From the NCBI RefSeq assembly GCF_000183425.1, contig NC_014759.1:1736001-1800000 (forward strand): 64,000 bases of DNA, read 5' to 3'. The notes beneath the pieces are model-generated. The model saw nothing but the letters and a program-made list of their open reading frames with translations. It was not told the origin of the DNA and ran no database searches. Below are positions 28,584 through 35,514 of the stretch, piece after piece. Source of the DNA: Marivirga tractuosa DSM 4126 (GTDB lineage Bacteria > Bacteroidota > Bacteroidia > Cytophagales > Cyclobacteriaceae). The position numbers and the translations under genes were made by a program. Numbering within the stretch: the stretch's first letter is position 1; each line of letters begins with the position of its first letter.

Positions 28584-28811
28584 ATGCTAAAAGCAAGTCC
28601 TAATTTCCACCAAGGCATCAATTTCATTCAGATTTCTAGCTTGCCTTACGATCAACGAGAGCTTTTCAACAGTTGGGTTCCTCAATCTGCAAAAATGAAA
28701 TTAGAAATCAATAATATCTCGCTCCCGGATTGTGTGGAGTACCAAGATTATGCTTATTGGTTCGATTTTCAATACCAAAACCAAAATTCCATATTAGACG
28801 CTAGTCTTTAA
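28584..28811 (+). CDS. Small conserved-looking protein of unknown function (75 aa)
   Basis: The frame MLKASPNFHQGINFIQISSL through FDFQYQNQNSILDASL is free of rare-codon signs. It has a plausible upstream -7 element and is followed at 42 bases by another small gene on the same strand. It is soluble, with several aromatic residues (YQDYAYWFDFQYQ) near the C-terminus, and contains no Cys pair or membrane segment apart from one Cys. I do not recognise a family. It may work with the neighbouring 100-residue protein. Confidence 0.65.
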   Translation: MLKASPNFHQGINFIQISSLPYDQRELFNSWVPQSAKMKLEINNISLPDCVEYQDYAYWFDFQYQNQNSILDASL

Positions 28812-28829
28812 TAATCGCAATTGAATTTA

Positions 28830-28837
28830 TAGTTTTG
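28830..28837 (+). promoter_or_regulatory. Candidate -7 element in the 42-base gap between two small genes
   Basis: TAGTTTTG matches TAnnTTTG and sits 16 bases before the next ATG. The -33 region has only a weak TTTA match, so this is a tentative internal promoter. Confidence 0.3.
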
Positions 28838-28853
28838 TGGTAAACACCAACTG

Positions 28854-29156
28854 ATGGATTACCAAAAAGAACTCATTACCGTATCCCAAAAATTAATTCC
28901 TGACTTTGAAATCACTCAGGAGCAATCTTTCAACAAACAGAGCTTTATTGAAAAGCTCAGCCCCTATATTTCCCACTTATTAGATACTGACTTTCAACAA
29001 CTGGTGCAGATAATGTACCGCATTGATGTGTCGGAAAAAGAATTTGCCTTAACTTTGCAGCCTGGAAATGAAAAAATCCCTGAAAAGCTGGCGGAAATGA
29101 TATATGACCGCCTTTGCTTAAAGGCAAGAATTAGAGCAGAATACAAAGCAAAATAA
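28854..29156 (+). CDS. Hypothetical soluble protein (100 aa)
   Basis: It is a compact acidic and helical protein (MDYQKELITVSQKLIPDFEI, then QLVQIMYRIDVSEKEFALTL). It ends with LAEMIYDRLCLKARIRAEYK. The pattern suggests a small helical bundle without membrane segments or metal motifs. Homologues of this size with the RIDVSEKEF segment seem to be a Bacteroidetes-conserved family, but I cannot give it a name. It lies ahead of a HAD gene and map on the same strand. Confidence 0.65.
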   Translation: MDYQKELITVSQKLIPDFEITQEQSFNKQSFIEKLSPYISHLLDTDFQQLVQIMYRIDVSEKEFALTLQPGNEKIPEKLAEMIYDRLCLKARIRAEYKAK

Positions 29157-29173
29157 ACTTTACTTACCAGACC

Positions 29174-29266
29174 ATGACCGAATTATTAATTGAGTATGGA
29201 GGTAGCAATGATTTTACTTTAGATCAAAAAGTAAAAAATCTAGCTAAAATTGTAAAAAAATGTTGA
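29174..29266 (+). CDS. Possible 30-residue peptide overlapping the HAD gene start
   Basis: An ATG at 29174 opens a 30-codon frame (MTELLIEYGGSNDFTLDQKV, then KNLAKIVKKC) that ends in TGA at 29264-29266, overlapping the HAD ATG at 29260 by 7 bases. The coupling geometry is that of a real upstream gene and fills an otherwise empty 103-base gap. Its shortness means chance occurrence cannot be excluded. Confidence 0.3.
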   Translation: MTELLIEYGGSNDFTLDQKVKNLAKIVKKC

Positions 29267-29661
29267 AAATTGCAGTTGATTTTGATGGCACAATAGTAGA
29301 AGACCGATACCCAGGTATCGGTAAGCCTCAATTATTTGCTTTTGAAACTCTAAAAGCCCTGCAGCAACAGCAACATCAACTAATTTTGTGGACGGTGCGT
29401 GAGGGTAAAGCTTTACAGGAAGCAGTAGATTTTTGCAAAAAGCATGGGATTGAATTCTATGCTGTTAATAAAAACTTTCCTGAAGAGGAACTAGAGCAGG
29501 GACAAAGCCGAAAACTTAATGTTGACTATTTTATTGATGATAGAAGTATTGGCGGATTTTTAGGCTGGAGCAAAGTTTGGGAACTATTGGGCAATAATCC
29601 AGTTGAATACACACTTCCGAAAAAGAGCTTTTGGGAAAAATTAAAAGATTTGATGAGATGA
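29260..29661 (+). CDS. Small HAD-superfamily hydrolase (capless)
   Basis: The 133-residue protein begins MLKIAVDFDGTIVED, HAD motif I with D7 and D9. Motif II is LWTVREGK (about residues 43-50) and motif IV is YFIDDRSIGG (about 90-99). The lack of a cap domain and the small size match the BT0820-type magnesium-dependent phosphatase-like proteins of Bacteroidetes. The stop codon overlaps the map start (ATGA), indicating translational coupling. The substrate is unknown. Confidence 0.8.
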   Translation: MLKIAVDFDGTIVEDRYPGIGKPQLFAFETLKALQQQQHQLILWTVREGKALQEAVDFCKKHGIEFYAVNKNFPEEELEQGQSRKLNVDYFIDDRSIGGFLGWSKVWELLGNNPVEYTLPKKSFWEKLKDLMR

Positions 29662-30449
29662 TTCATTTGAAAACGAAAGAAGAAATTGAAATAATGCGTA
29701 AAAGCGCATTGCTGGTATCCAAAACCTTAGGTTTAATGGCTGAAATGCTTGAACCAGGGATTTCTACTTTGGAACTGGATAAAAAAGCGGAAGAATTCAT
29801 TAGAGATCATGGTGGAGAACCTGGTTTTTTAGGTTTATATGATTTTCCAAATACGCTTTGCATGAGCCCTAATGAGCAGGTAGTGCATGGTTTCCCCAAT
29901 AATGATCCTTTGAGAGAAGGTGATATTATCTCTATTGATTGTGGCGTAAAAATGAACGGATTTTATGGTGACCATGCCTACACATTTGCTGTGGGTGAAG
30001 TAAAGTCAGAAATAGAGCAGTTATTGAAAGTCACTAAAGAATCATTGTATTTAGGGATAGAAGAGTGTAAAGCTGGAAACAGAATTGGCGATATTGGTTT
30101 TGCTATTCAACAACATGCTGAAAAACATGGCTATGGAGTGGTAAGAGAATTAGTTGGCCATGGCTTGGGTAGAAAAATGCACGAATCGCCTGAAGTACCG
30201 AATTATGGTAAAAGAGGCAGAGGAGCCAAACTAAAAGAAGGCATGGTATTAGCCATTGAACCTATGATTAACCTAGGTGGAAGAAGCATTAAGCAATTAG
30301 CTGATGGCTGGTCAATTGTAACAGCTGATGGTAGATATTCTGCACATTTCGAGCATGATGTAGCGATAGTGGATGGTAAACCTGATATTCTTTCCACTTT
30401 TGATTATGTGGAAGAAGCATTAGAAAAAAAGGGGGTGGCCATATTTTAA
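29658..30449 (+). CDS. map: Type I methionine aminopeptidase
   Basis: The start at 29658 gives MIHLKTKEEIEIMRKSALLV and a 4-base ATGA overlap with the HAD gene; an earlier start would only read into that gene. The five metal ligands are visible in order: Asp in ISIDCGVKMNGFYGD (two), His in VGHGLGRKMHE, Glu in LAIEPM and Glu in FEHDVAI. The 263-residue size is normal. It removes the initiator Met from nascent proteins. Here it is separated from the ribosomal-protein or secY genes it often accompanies. Confidence 0.95.
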   Translation: MIHLKTKEEIEIMRKSALLVSKTLGLMAEMLEPGISTLELDKKAEEFIRDHGGEPGFLGLYDFPNTLCMSPNEQVVHGFPNNDPLREGDIISIDCGVKMNGFYGDHAYTFAVGEVKSEIEQLLKVTKESLYLGIEECKAGNRIGDIGFAIQQHAEKHGYGVVRELVGHGLGRKMHESPEVPNYGKRGRGAKLKEGMVLAIEPMINLGGRSIKQLADGWSIVTADGRYSAHFEHDVAIVDGKPDILSTFDYVEEALEKKGVAIF

Positions 30450-30450
30450 A

Positions 30451-30484
30451 AGCAACTGCCTGCCAAAAACAGCAGGCAGCTGCT
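30451..30484. terminator. Stem-loop between convergent map and TraB/GumN genes
   Basis: A 13-bp stem with one mismatch (AGCAACTGCCTGC with GCAGGCAGCTGCT) and a loop of about 7 bases begins one base after the map stop. It lacks a long T-run, so it may act as a terminator or as a 3'-end stabiliser. Confidence 0.6.
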
Positions 30485-30496
30485 TGACTTTGTTGT

Positions 30497-31378
30497 CTAT
30501 TCGACAGCCGTGACTTCATATCCAGCCTTTCGCAACAAGGATATGACGCCTTCATCACCAGGCAAGTGACCTACGCCTACTGCATAAAAAACTGAGGCAT
30601 CCTCAGAGTACTCCTTCATTCCTGAAATCCATTTTTGATTTCTCTCATCCAACAATTTTTCATTGAATCCGGGTACTTCCTCATGTTCCGCCATTAATGA
30701 TGCAATTTCTTCCAAATCTTTATTCAAATAAGCCGACTGCATCTGATCCAGAAGTGCTTTTGTTTGCTTGGGATCTTCTATGCTCTCGACCAAAGACGCT
30801 ACCTGGCTTTCATAATCCAAATCATCAAATAAGCCAATTTGGAATTCAACAGTTTCTAAACCCACGACTTCCTTCTCCTGCTGTTGTGCCAATTTTACAA
30901 ATTCTGCTTCATACTGTACTATTTCGCAATCAGCGCTTTTTAGCATCACCATAGAGCTTAAAACAAATGGCTTTAGTACCCCAACTTGTGCAATTCCAGT
31001 ACCATAATTTGTTTTAAAATAATCATCGACAATTTTCTCTTGCGCTGCTGATAGACTCCCCTTAATATTTTTCATTTCCAGACTGACAGATAGTTTTTGC
31101 ATCTTAGCGTTCAACTGTGGGTCATCCATATCCAATTCAAGAGCAACTTTATCAGATTTTTCGACTGCTTCAATAACCAAATCCGACATTTCGTAATCCT
31201 CTTTACACATCATATGAATGGTTCCAAATAAGTAGGATGATTGAGACAAACCATTTCCACTTATCTTCCATAGCGTAGCATTTTCTTCAGGGGTTTGAGA
31301 TTTTAGATCTGAGGTAATTGCTATTACGGCAAATAACAGAAGTGATAACTTAAGGTACTGACTAAATTTGTTTATCAT
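30497..31378 (-). CDS. TraB/GumN family protein
   Basis: The 293-residue protein has a hydrophobic signal-like N-terminus (about residues 8-27). The TraB/GumN signature is LWKISGNGLSQSSYLFGTIH (about residues 36-55). Conserved C-terminal parts are MLDERNQKWI-like LLDERNQKWISGM and the Tiki/TraB-type GVGHLPGDEGVISLLRKAGY. Related TraB/Tiki proteins include metal-dependent proteases, and the paired motifs with Glu and His (GTIHMM and GVGHL) suit that fold. In Bacteroidetes these are common periplasmic proteins of unproven function. It is convergent with map. Confidence 0.85.
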   Translation of the reverse strand: MINKFSQYLKLSLLLFAVIAITSDLKSQTPEENATLWKISGNGLSQSSYLFGTIHMMCKEDYEMSDLVIEAVEKSDKVALELDMDDPQLNAKMQKLSVSLEMKNIKGSLSAAQEKIVDDYFKTNYGTGIAQVGVLKPFVLSSMVMLKSADCEIVQYEAEFVKLAQQQEKEVVGLETVEFQIGLFDDLDYESQVASLVESIEDPKQTKALLDQMQSAYLNKDLEEIASLMAEHEEVPGFNEKLLDERNQKWISGMKEYSEDASVFYAVGVGHLPGDEGVISLLRKAGYEVTAVE

Positions 31379-31476
31379 GATTTTATATTTTTGTTTTTCA
31401 TTTCATTAGTATCGAATTTGTGGTATTTATTACAAATATTTCAAACTTTCTGTAATAATTTCATGATTTGAGCGAC

Positions 31477-31495
31477 TAACCGGGTAACCGGTTAA
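31477..31495 (+). promoter_or_regulatory. Tandem TAACCGG repeat abutting the ECF sigma start codon
   Basis: TAACCGG occurs twice with an 8-base period (31477-31483 and 31485-31491), followed by TTAA; the second copy forms the palindrome AACCGGTT. The GC-rich block is unusual in this AT-rich gap and lies 6-24 bases before the ATG, so it could bind a regulator or shape translation. Confidence 0.4.
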
Positions 31496-31500
31496 ATTTT

Positions 31501-31980
31501 ATGGAAAACAAAGCCTACAAAGAACTTCTTAATGAAAACAAACTGATAATATCAAAGATCTGTCGTGCCTATTCAAACGATAGTGCAGAGTTTGAGGATT
31601 ATTTTCAGGAGGTTGCTATACAATTATGGAAAGCATATAATAACTACAAAGGCGAAGCAAAAATATCCACTTGGGTCTACAGAATTAGTTTGAATGTTTG
31701 CCTTACTCAAGTAAGAAAGAAAAACCGACAAATAGTTACTTCAAGCCTAAACTTGGCTTACGACCATATTAGTGAAGAGGATATAGCTGGTCAAGACCAG
31801 TTAGACAAATTATACGATGCAATTCGTTCACTGAAGAAAATGGACCGAGCAATCATTCTACTGTACTTAGAAGAAAAAAAATACAAAGAAATGGCAGAAA
31901 TTCTGGGAATAAATATTTCAAATATTGGAGTTAAAGTCAATCGAATTAAGAAAGAATTAAAAGAAAAGCTTAATGGATAA
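31501..31980 (+). CDS. ECF-type RNA polymerase sigma factor
   Basis: The 159-residue protein has region 2 (FEDYFQEVAIQLWKAYNNYK, about residues 27-46, and ISTWVYRISLNVCLTQVRKK) and region 4 with a helix-turn-helix (ILLYLEEKKYKEMAEILGIN, about 119-138). It fits the two-domain ECF family. The stop overlaps the ATG of a membrane-protein gene by 8 bases, the usual arrangement of a sigma/anti-sigma pair. The regulon cannot be inferred. Confidence 0.88.
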   Translation: MENKAYKELLNENKLIISKICRAYSNDSAEFEDYFQEVAIQLWKAYNNYKGEAKISTWVYRISLNVCLTQVRKKNRQIVTSSLNLAYDHISEEDIAGQDQLDKLYDAIRSLKKMDRAIILLYLEEKKYKEMAEILGINISNIGVKVNRIKKELKEKLNG

Positions 31981-32569
31981 AGATCTAAAAGAAATCTGGA
32001 AATTAGAAAGTTCTAAGGAACGTATAGAGGAGGAAGCAGTAGACAAATTACTACAGCAGAGCTCTACTAATATGTTGGATCGCATCATTAAAACGATTAG
32101 AAAAGAACACAAGTTCAATTTCGTACTGTATCCAATAATACTGGCGAGTTTACTTTTTTATGAGCTGTTTTTAGCGGCAGGTCTTTGTCTTGTTATTTTT
32201 ATTTCAACTGTTTATTACTACAATAAATTACTATCTCAACTTAGTGTAAACTTCATCACTTTAAGTACCTATGAGTATCTAAAACACTCATACCGAATAC
32301 TAGAAAAGTTCATGAACCACTACAAAATTTCAGGCGTAATTTTAACTACAGCCGGATTTGCATTTGGTTTACAGTTCAGCGGTGGTTGGGAAAGTCTCTC
32401 CAATAAATTTAGTCAAGCTACTAGCAAAGAAATATTGATAGCAATTACCTTGATCACGGTAGGATTAGTTATTTCAATTGGTATTTTTTTAAAGCTTATA
32501 GATCTTATGTATACCAAAAAAATGAAAAGCCTCAAAACACTTATATCTGACCTAGAAGAAAGTCTATAA
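31973..32569 (+). CDS. Membrane protein coupled to the ECF sigma factor (putative anti-sigma)
   Basis: The 198-residue protein has a charged cytosolic N-terminus (MDKDLKEIWKLESSKERIEE) and about four hydrophobic segments (roughly 47-62, 64-82, 118-138 and 155-175). It also has amphipathic helices between them and a charged C-terminal tail. It lacks the zinc-binding HxxxCxxC motif of classical anti-sigma factors. It overlaps the sigma gene by 8 bases, so joint translation is likely and an anti-sigma or sensor role is the simplest idea. This is inferred from context, not from homology. Confidence 0.7.
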   Translation: MDKDLKEIWKLESSKERIEEEAVDKLLQQSSTNMLDRIIKTIRKEHKFNFVLYPIILASLLFYELFLAAGLCLVIFISTVYYYNKLLSQLSVNFITLSTYEYLKHSYRILEKFMNHYKISGVILTTAGFAFGLQFSGGWESLSNKFSQATSKEILIAITLITVGLVISIGIFLKLIDLMYTKKMKSLKTLISDLEESL

Positions 32570-32959
32570 TCATCCCCATAATCCCGCGGGTACTATCTCC
32601 AAAACATGCCCTTCAGGATCTTCAAAATAAGCCGATAACTTTCCATTGGGCCACTCATGCTCATAGGTTATGCTAATGCCTTGCGCTTCTAGTTCCGCTT
32701 TCGCTGAATCATAATCATCCGCAGGAACCTCAAAGGCAATATGCTGTTTTCCTCTTGCAAAATGTGGCGGAGGAACATCCTGATCTTCACTAAAATCTGG
32801 ATTAAAGCAAAGCAGCACTGAGCTGCCCGAACGAAAGAAAATTAATTTTTCAGGGGCATGAGTTATGATGGGCAAACCTAGCTTTCCGTGATAAAATTCT
32901 TTGGCCTTTTCCAAGTCTTTAATATAAAGGCAAGTCTCTTTGATTTGATTGATTTGCAT
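32570..32959 (-). CDS. VOC-superfamily (glyoxalase-like) protein
   Basis: The 129-residue protein has two beta-alpha-beta-beta-beta modules: INQIKETCLYIKDLEKAKEF (residues 3-22) and IAFEVPADDYDSAKAELEAQ (about 74-93). It ends with AYFEDPEGHVLEIVPAGLWG, a typical VOC C-terminal metal-ligand region with Glu and a His. It is probably a metal-dependent lyase, dioxygenase or resistance-type protein of unknown substrate. It abuts the sigma/membrane pair tail-to-tail. Confidence 0.85.
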   Translation of the reverse strand: MQINQIKETCLYIKDLEKAKEFYHGKLGLPIITHAPEKLIFFRSGSSVLLCFNPDFSEDQDVPPPHFARGKQHIAFEVPADDYDSAKAELEAQGISITYEHEWPNGKLSAYFEDPEGHVLEIVPAGLWG

Positions 32960-33446
32960 AAAATCAATTTATGAAATTTTGATTATAATTACGAATCAAC
33001 TCTCAGAAATGTCGGACATTTATACCTCTAGCCAGATTAGTCAATCTGTATGAATCTATTTGCAAATATTAAAGCTGATAGCAACAATTGAGTGTCAGAC
33101 ATTGGGATTTTACTAGATGATTAATGTCCGACTTTTTCAAAGTCTGACATAAGCACGGAAAGTCCCTTGCATGAAGCTTTTGCAATCGCATTTTTTATCA
33201 GCTTCCTTTGAGGCAGTTTGGTAGAAACGACCTTATGGTAACCAAAAGCAATACAACAACCAAAGGTTCCAGAGGAACGACCTTATATTTCCATACAATT
33301 GTTATAACAGAAAAACAGTAATATGACCGATATCCGAGGAAAATCCAATAGCGGTTAGACTGTGGAAAACCGGCAAACCGCATCCAGACTGTTGGCAAAT
33401 GAGTTTAGCATGTGCCAATTATACCGAAAATCCTGTCAAAACTTAA
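32960..33446. other. Gene-free stretch with short repeated motifs
   Basis: No convincing gene lies in these 487 bases. GTCnGACAT appears four times: 33011-33019, 33094-33102, inverted at 33124-33132, and 33142-33150. The last two form a hairpin with a 9-bp stem and one mismatch. AACGACCTTAT occurs at 33226-33236 and 33276-33286, exactly 50 bases apart, the second next to GGTTCC-AGA-GGAAC. The stretch is less AT-rich than nearby gaps. It may be a decayed mobile element, a structured RNA or a dispersed repeat. Confidence 0.5.
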
Positions 33447-34496
33447 CTATTTCTTCTTCTTAAAAACCCTTGCAATCCATCTAGGCAAAACCAATGCCCC
33501 TAAAAATAAATAAGGGTAATAAGTCATCAAACGCCAGAAAATATTAGTGATAAAGGTAACCGAGCCCAAATCTTCCTGAAAGAATTGAGTAAATATAAAC
33601 TCCGCTGTGCCGCTACTACCAGGAGTCGGAGAAACCAACATCGTAATCCAAATGACCACATGGCGAGCAAAAATCACAATATGCTCGAAGAAAGACTGGT
33701 TAGAAAAGGCTTCTATCACACAGTTCAACATAGCATAACGTGCCGTCCATATAAAAATAGTGGAAAGTGAAATCTTTAACCAATACATAAAATCCCTGCC
33801 TCTTAGCTCTTTCGAGGCCATCATGATTTCAGAGCCTTGTTCATAAGCCCCTTGTCTCCATCTTCTAAGAAATTTTATGGAAGTAATTTTCAATAAGATC
33901 CACCTAAACCATCTTGGATTGACTAAAACTGCAAACGCCATCACAAAGGTATAAACTGCAATAAGAGAGTAACTTATAATGAACAATGTAGGCAAGCTCC
34001 TACCAAGTTGTGTCTCTATCATTGAATTTTGTGGGAATATATGACCTGAGGCGATCAAATACACGATTGGAGCCATCACCACAAAATATAAATTATCAAA
34101 AATAGCGGTGATCATTGTATAGGCCAAAGCTTTCCCTAACTTCAAGCCCTCTTTCATTAAAATAAAGACGGCTACAGCAGTTCCTCCAACAACCGAAGGG
34201 GTTACGGCAGAGGCAAACTCCCACAGAATTATAACATAAATACTACTTTTCCATGTTAGTTTTTTCCCGGTAATCATTCTGATACGATATACATAACCGA
34301 CATCTCGAGCAAATAACACTAAAAAGGCAAGTGCCACCGGTATGATTTCAGCTTCAAAAATTAAAGACAGATTTTCGACTGTTACCGAATCATCCTGATA
34401 AAACAAAAAAGCTACAATAGAAACACCCAATAATACAGGAATCCATACCTTATTGGGATTGAGGGTCTTGAAAATTTTCTCCTTCTCTAATTTCAT
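33447..34496 (-). CDS. Lysylphosphatidylglycerol synthase TM-region / flippase-like membrane protein (UPF0104)
   Basis: The 349-residue polytopic protein has about eight membrane segments. The family motifs are visible: SIYVIILWEFASAVTPSVVG (about residues 84-103), with GGTAVAVFILMKEGLKLGKA following, and the C-terminal SPTPGSSGTAEFIF (about 292-305). Relatives include the membrane part of MprF and AglD, which move or transfer lipid-linked groups. It is encoded 4 bases overlapping scpA, though the pairing with a chromosome-segregation gene is probably just operon economy. The lipid substrate is unknown. Confidence 0.85.
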   Translation of the reverse strand: MKLEKEKIFKTLNPNKVWIPVLLGVSIVAFLFYQDDSVTVENLSLIFEAEIIPVALAFLVLFARDVGYVYRIRMITGKKLTWKSSIYVIILWEFASAVTPSVVGGTAVAVFILMKEGLKLGKALAYTMITAIFDNLYFVVMAPIVYLIASGHIFPQNSMIETQLGRSLPTLFIISYSLIAVYTFVMAFAVLVNPRWFRWILLKITSIKFLRRWRQGAYEQGSEIMMASKELRGRDFMYWLKISLSTIFIWTARYAMLNCVIEAFSNQSFFEHIVIFARHVVIWITMLVSPTPGSSGTAEFIFTQFFQEDLGSVTFITNIFWRLMTYYPYLFLGALVLPRWIARVFKKKK

Positions 34497-35239
34497 TCAG
34501 CAACTGTTTCAATTTTTTCGAGCCAAAAATTATTAAAGCCTTCTCCGACCGTAATGGTAATCAAAGAACTTTGCAATAACTCTAATATGGCTAGAAAATT
34601 AAAAATCACCGCTATTTTTTCGGGTTTCTCTTCAATAAATTTAGTGAAAGCTAATTTACCATCTCTTTCCAGTTTTCCAATGATATGATCTTTCTGACCT
34701 TCGATGGTATACGGATATTGAACCACCTTATGAGAAGGTTTGTTTTTTTCGAGTTCATAACGTGCCATCACGTCCCTAAAAACCCTTAAAAGTTTATATA
34801 AATCTACATTTTGAAGCTCCGCTTCCACATTGATAGTTTCAGAAAGTGACCTTACTTCCCTCTTCACATTTCCTCGCTTTTCCTTTTCTTGCATGATACC
34901 TTCCATATCTGAAAGCTCTTGCAATACTGATTTATATTTTTTGTATTCTAATAAATGTCTAACTAATTCCTCTCTAGGATCAATCTCATTGCCCTCTTCA
35001 TCAATCTGAGGCCTAGGCAACAACATTTTTGCCTTAATTCGCATGAGCGTAGAAGCCACCAAAATAAATTCACTCGCCACTTCAATATTCATTTGCTCCA
35101 AATGCTTCAAATAATCCAGAAAATCATTGGTGATTTTAGAAATAGGGATATCATATATATCCAATTCATCCCTTTCAATAAAGAAAAGGAGTAAATCGAA
35201 AGGTCCTTCAAAAAGCGGAAGTTTTATTTCAAAACTCAA
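34493..35239 (-). CDS. scpA: Segregation and condensation protein A
   Basis: The 248-residue kleisin has the conserved N-terminus FEIKLPLFEGPFDLLLFFIE (residues 3-22), DIPISKITNDFLDYL, LVASTLMRIKAKMLLPRPQ (about 61-79) and a C-terminal winged helix (FLAILELLQ). It bridges SMC heads with ScpB. The start codon appears to be TTG at 35239: an in-frame TAA lies 12 bases upstream and no ATG precedes the conserved N-terminus. scpB is not in the window. The stop overlaps the flippase-like gene by 4 bases. Confidence 0.93.
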   Translation of the reverse strand: MSFEIKLPLFEGPFDLLLFFIERDELDIYDIPISKITNDFLDYLKHLEQMNIEVASEFILVASTLMRIKAKMLLPRPQIDEEGNEIDPREELVRHLLEYKKYKSVLQELSDMEGIMQEKEKRGNVKREVRSLSETINVEAELQNVDLYKLLRVFRDVMARYELEKNKPSHKVVQYPYTIEGQKDHIIGKLERDGKLAFTKFIEEKPEKIAVIFNFLAILELLQSSLITITVGEGFNNFWLEKIETVAE

Positions 35240-35514
35240 TAGTGACGATTATTTAGGTGTTCAAAGATTTCAAAGATAATCGATTTTGAAAAGATTGCAG
35301 ATGAATGGCCGGATTTTATTGTAAATTTGCCTTTTATAAAACAAATTTTTCGGTAATTTGTGGATTGAAACGTTTTGTGTCTAACTTCTTCATTGAATAC
35401 ACTCTACGTAAAGATTGAATTGACTCATAAATAAAAATATTTAGAGGGAATATTTAATCAGATGAAACATTTACATATTGTATTTGTTTTCAGCATTAAA
35501 CATTTTAATACACT

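Noticed and set aside
33198..33398. A 66-codon minus-strand frame in the repeat-bearing gap
   Set aside because: It has a biased, Tyr/Val-rich composition, spans the short repeats and shows no signal peptide, domain or operon link. It looks like a chance frame.
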